Positions 61,970-64,000 of a stretch of 64,000 nucleotides of DNA are shown here, piece by piece. Where the stretch lies: contig NC_052118.1 of assembly GCF_012273895.1 (NCBI RefSeq), forward strand, positions 4,861,164 through 4,925,163, in the 5' to 3' direction. Each line of letters begins with the position of its first letter. The first letter of the stretch is position 1. This stretch comes from Zerene cesonia (taxonomy: Eukaryota; Arthropoda; Insecta; Lepidoptera; Pieridae). Both the position numbers and the translations under genes were made by a program. Under the pieces are notes generated by a model. It worked only from the letters and a program-made list of their open reading frames with translations. It ran no database searches and had not been told where the DNA came from.

Positions 61970-64000
61970 TTTAACTTACAAATAACCCTTGTATATAATG
62001 TATATTTTTTCACTTCAAACAACAAGTATCTGCAACAAAAAGCATGAATGTTAATAAGGTACCTATGCACAAAAATATTTTTTTTCATCATGTTTGCCAC
62101 TAAAGTTAAATAAATAACAAGATCCCTGGTTTAAAATTCACCAACTTATTGGAACATTTTCTCATCTGAAATCATATATTGGCATTATACACCTCCAACT
62201 ATTCTCTATTGTATATGAAAGCAATAATATATATACATATAGAGGAGGGGAGGGCACATAAACACCATGTATGACATGACTAGAGGCCACACTATTCCCA
62301 CTTACATTACGGCCACTTTGACACTCACTCTTAGAACTCTTAATTACTATTCAAAATTTTTCATTTCATTCAAGTACATTTTTGAAGAGTGAAAAGAAGA
62401 TAACAAATATCATATCCCTATTCTTATAAGAGTAGTATGACTACCCTATTAATACAAAATGTAAGAGAAATTGTATTGTTGTTTCTAAATTTTATCCATA
62501 ACTATATAATTCTATATCTTTTTTATTAAGTTCAGAACTACAGTTCTGTAAATTATTATAATTCCATGAAAACTAAGGCAAATAACATGTCTTAAAGAAA
62601 AACTTCATATAGTTTAGATAAATAAAAAGGTAAATATTTGTTTTTTTCTATAATTTATTATTATTTCTGCCTTAACAACAAATTGCTTAATGGTATGCTT
62701 ATAATTATACTTATATTTATGCTTAATAATGTATCCAAAAGCAATACAAACTTGAAAAAGAAAAAAACACCCAGAAAGGTACTGTGATCCGGAGGCTTGA
62801 ATCCTTTTCCTCCCCTTTTCCTAACAATTCCTTTATATCCATCACCAATTCTATAATTATCTTTACCCCTTTGAAAGCAGGCAACACATTTGCAGTGGTC
62901 CTACCTCTGCAACTTAGTATGGGTTGTTGTGATCACTTACCATTAGACATACCATCAGTTGCCCAATATCATGAATTCAAATCTGATTATAAATAACAGC
63001 TATTGAATTTTGATCTAACAATCATAAATAAATGTTTATTGTACTTGAACAATAATGTTATTGTTTTAAATACTAAACAATCTATTCACATAAACTAAAT
63101 GCTGAAGAGTGACACCAAATGTTTTTTTTTTTAATTTTTCAAACCTATCAGCATCACAAATTTTTGTGACCATAACTAATGTTGTATATAAGGATGAGGA
63201 TAATCTTCATTATAATTTTTCAAATGAGTCTGATATCTTTAGTACATCCAATAAACTCTAGTCTTAAAGTTGATAAAGATCCTGGTTCCAAGGCTAAACC
63301 CTAGATTATATAATAGCATATAAGCCAGCATTATAGCTTAAATCTGTTTCAAAACATTAATTTATGGCAATTATAAATCTGTTAAGTTGTCTAATATGAT
63401 ACAGTAGTTTTATTTGAACCGAATTTGCAGAACTGACTACTGATTTTTTTTTTTCAATGGGGAAAGTAATAATGCTGATATTAATAATGTGATTACAATA
63501 AATAATTCTAATTATAAATCTTTTAAGTAATTCTACCAAAAAATTTAGTGTGATTAAATTAATAAGAATAATTTATTTCTTGTGTAAGTAGGTATTAAAT
63601 AATTTGTATATAGTTTAAAAACTCTGAAGTATTATAAAGGTATAGTTTTATGTAAATTTAAAATTTGATTTAAAAAAACGTTTCTCAAATGAAATGTAAA
63701 TCAATACATAAATGTCAATGTAAAACATTTAGATATGCATACAATAATGTTAAGTAGTAACTAAAATATACAGAAATAAAGAATAACTATTTATTTTTTA
63801 AATACTTACTGCACATAAGAAAATATATTAGCAAGACTAAAAGGGATCTTCCCTTCTAGATATAAGGTACCTATAGGTACATGTATGTTGGGTATGTTAA
63901 AATATATTTAGAGTCAAAAATGTTCATAAAAAACAATTTTTATAAAAGGATACAATAGCCGATAACGTATGGAGCATGAAATAAGACTGGGAAACCTTAT
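61970..64000. other. Upstream region or 5' introns of the TRIM-NHL gene
   Basis: No further coding exon is recognised upstream of the ATG. The stretch is AT-rich with one truncated retroposon. A 5' UTR exon and promoter may lie here or beyond the window end. Confidence 0.5.
62780..62970 (+). mobile_element. Retroposon copy D, 5'-truncated, upstream of the TRIM-NHL gene
   Basis: Begins at TACTGTGATCCGGAGGCTTG, matching the middle of copy A, and ends CACTTACCATTAGACATACC, ATCAGTTGCCC. It lacks the first 120 or so bases of the family. 5' truncation is typical of target-primed retrotransposition. Confidence 0.72.

Noticed and set aside
1..64000. CRISPR arrays, operons, ribosome binding sites, phage or plasmid features
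   Set aside because: The window is a eukaryotic, intron-bearing insect genome; the repeats seen are transposon-derived, not spaced direct repeats.

Overview
This window is animal nuclear DNA, almost certainly from a moth or butterfly. The background is very AT-rich and mostly non-coding. Protein-coding sequence is cut by introns with GT..AG borders. The dispersed repeats have the look of common lepidopteran families: stumps ending in CCGCGGGC-type motifs, GCGCCCCGCGG..TTAGTAGGAT elements, and tRNA-derived SINEs. There is no sign of bacterial, viral or plasmid architecture. Family statements rest on motif recognition by eye, not on any database search.

Three real genes can be supported. (1) A minus-strand secreted or GPI-anchored leucine-rich-repeat protein lies at 28886-32385. 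Two 5' exons, at 32363-32385 and 31671-31794, add the start codon, signal peptide and N-terminal LRR cap to the large last exon. (2) A plus-strand six-exon gene for N-acetylglucosamine-6-phosphate deacetylase (AMDHD2/NagA family) lies at 47548-50828 and encodes 397 residues. (3) A minus-strand eight-exon TRIM-NHL gene lies at 57395-61969 and encodes 876 residues: RING, two B-boxes, coiled coil, an elastin-like VPGVG tract, and an NHL beta-propeller. By remembered resemblance it is closest to insect mei-P26. For all three genes the exon junctions keep phase and the summed coding length is a multiple of three.

Layout: 1-28.6 kb is intergenic or intronic DNA with repeats, including a TA-flanked inverted-repeat element, retroposon copies, a SINE, a 92-bp-arm palindrome and a 1000-N assembly gap flanked by an identical 77-bp duplication. 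28.6-32.5 kb holds the LRR gene. 32.5-47.5 kb is non-coding, with repeats and some CpG-rich islands that may be regulatory. 47.5-51 kb holds the deacetylase gene. 51-57.4 kb is almost free of recognisable transposons and may be a very long TRIM-NHL 3' UTR that meets the deacetylase gene tail to tail near 51.02 kb. 57.4-62 kb is the TRIM-NHL coding region, and 62-64 kb is upstream DNA with one retroposon fragment.

The three genes do not form a pathway: a cell-surface LRR protein, an amino-sugar salvage enzyme and a post-transcriptional regulator or E3 ligase. I found no new multi-gene system. The points most worth a second look are the gap-flanking duplication, the giant palindrome family (one copy almost abuts a splice acceptor), the elastin-like tract in the TRIM-NHL protein, the possible 6-kb 3' UTR, and the gene models with tiny exons.
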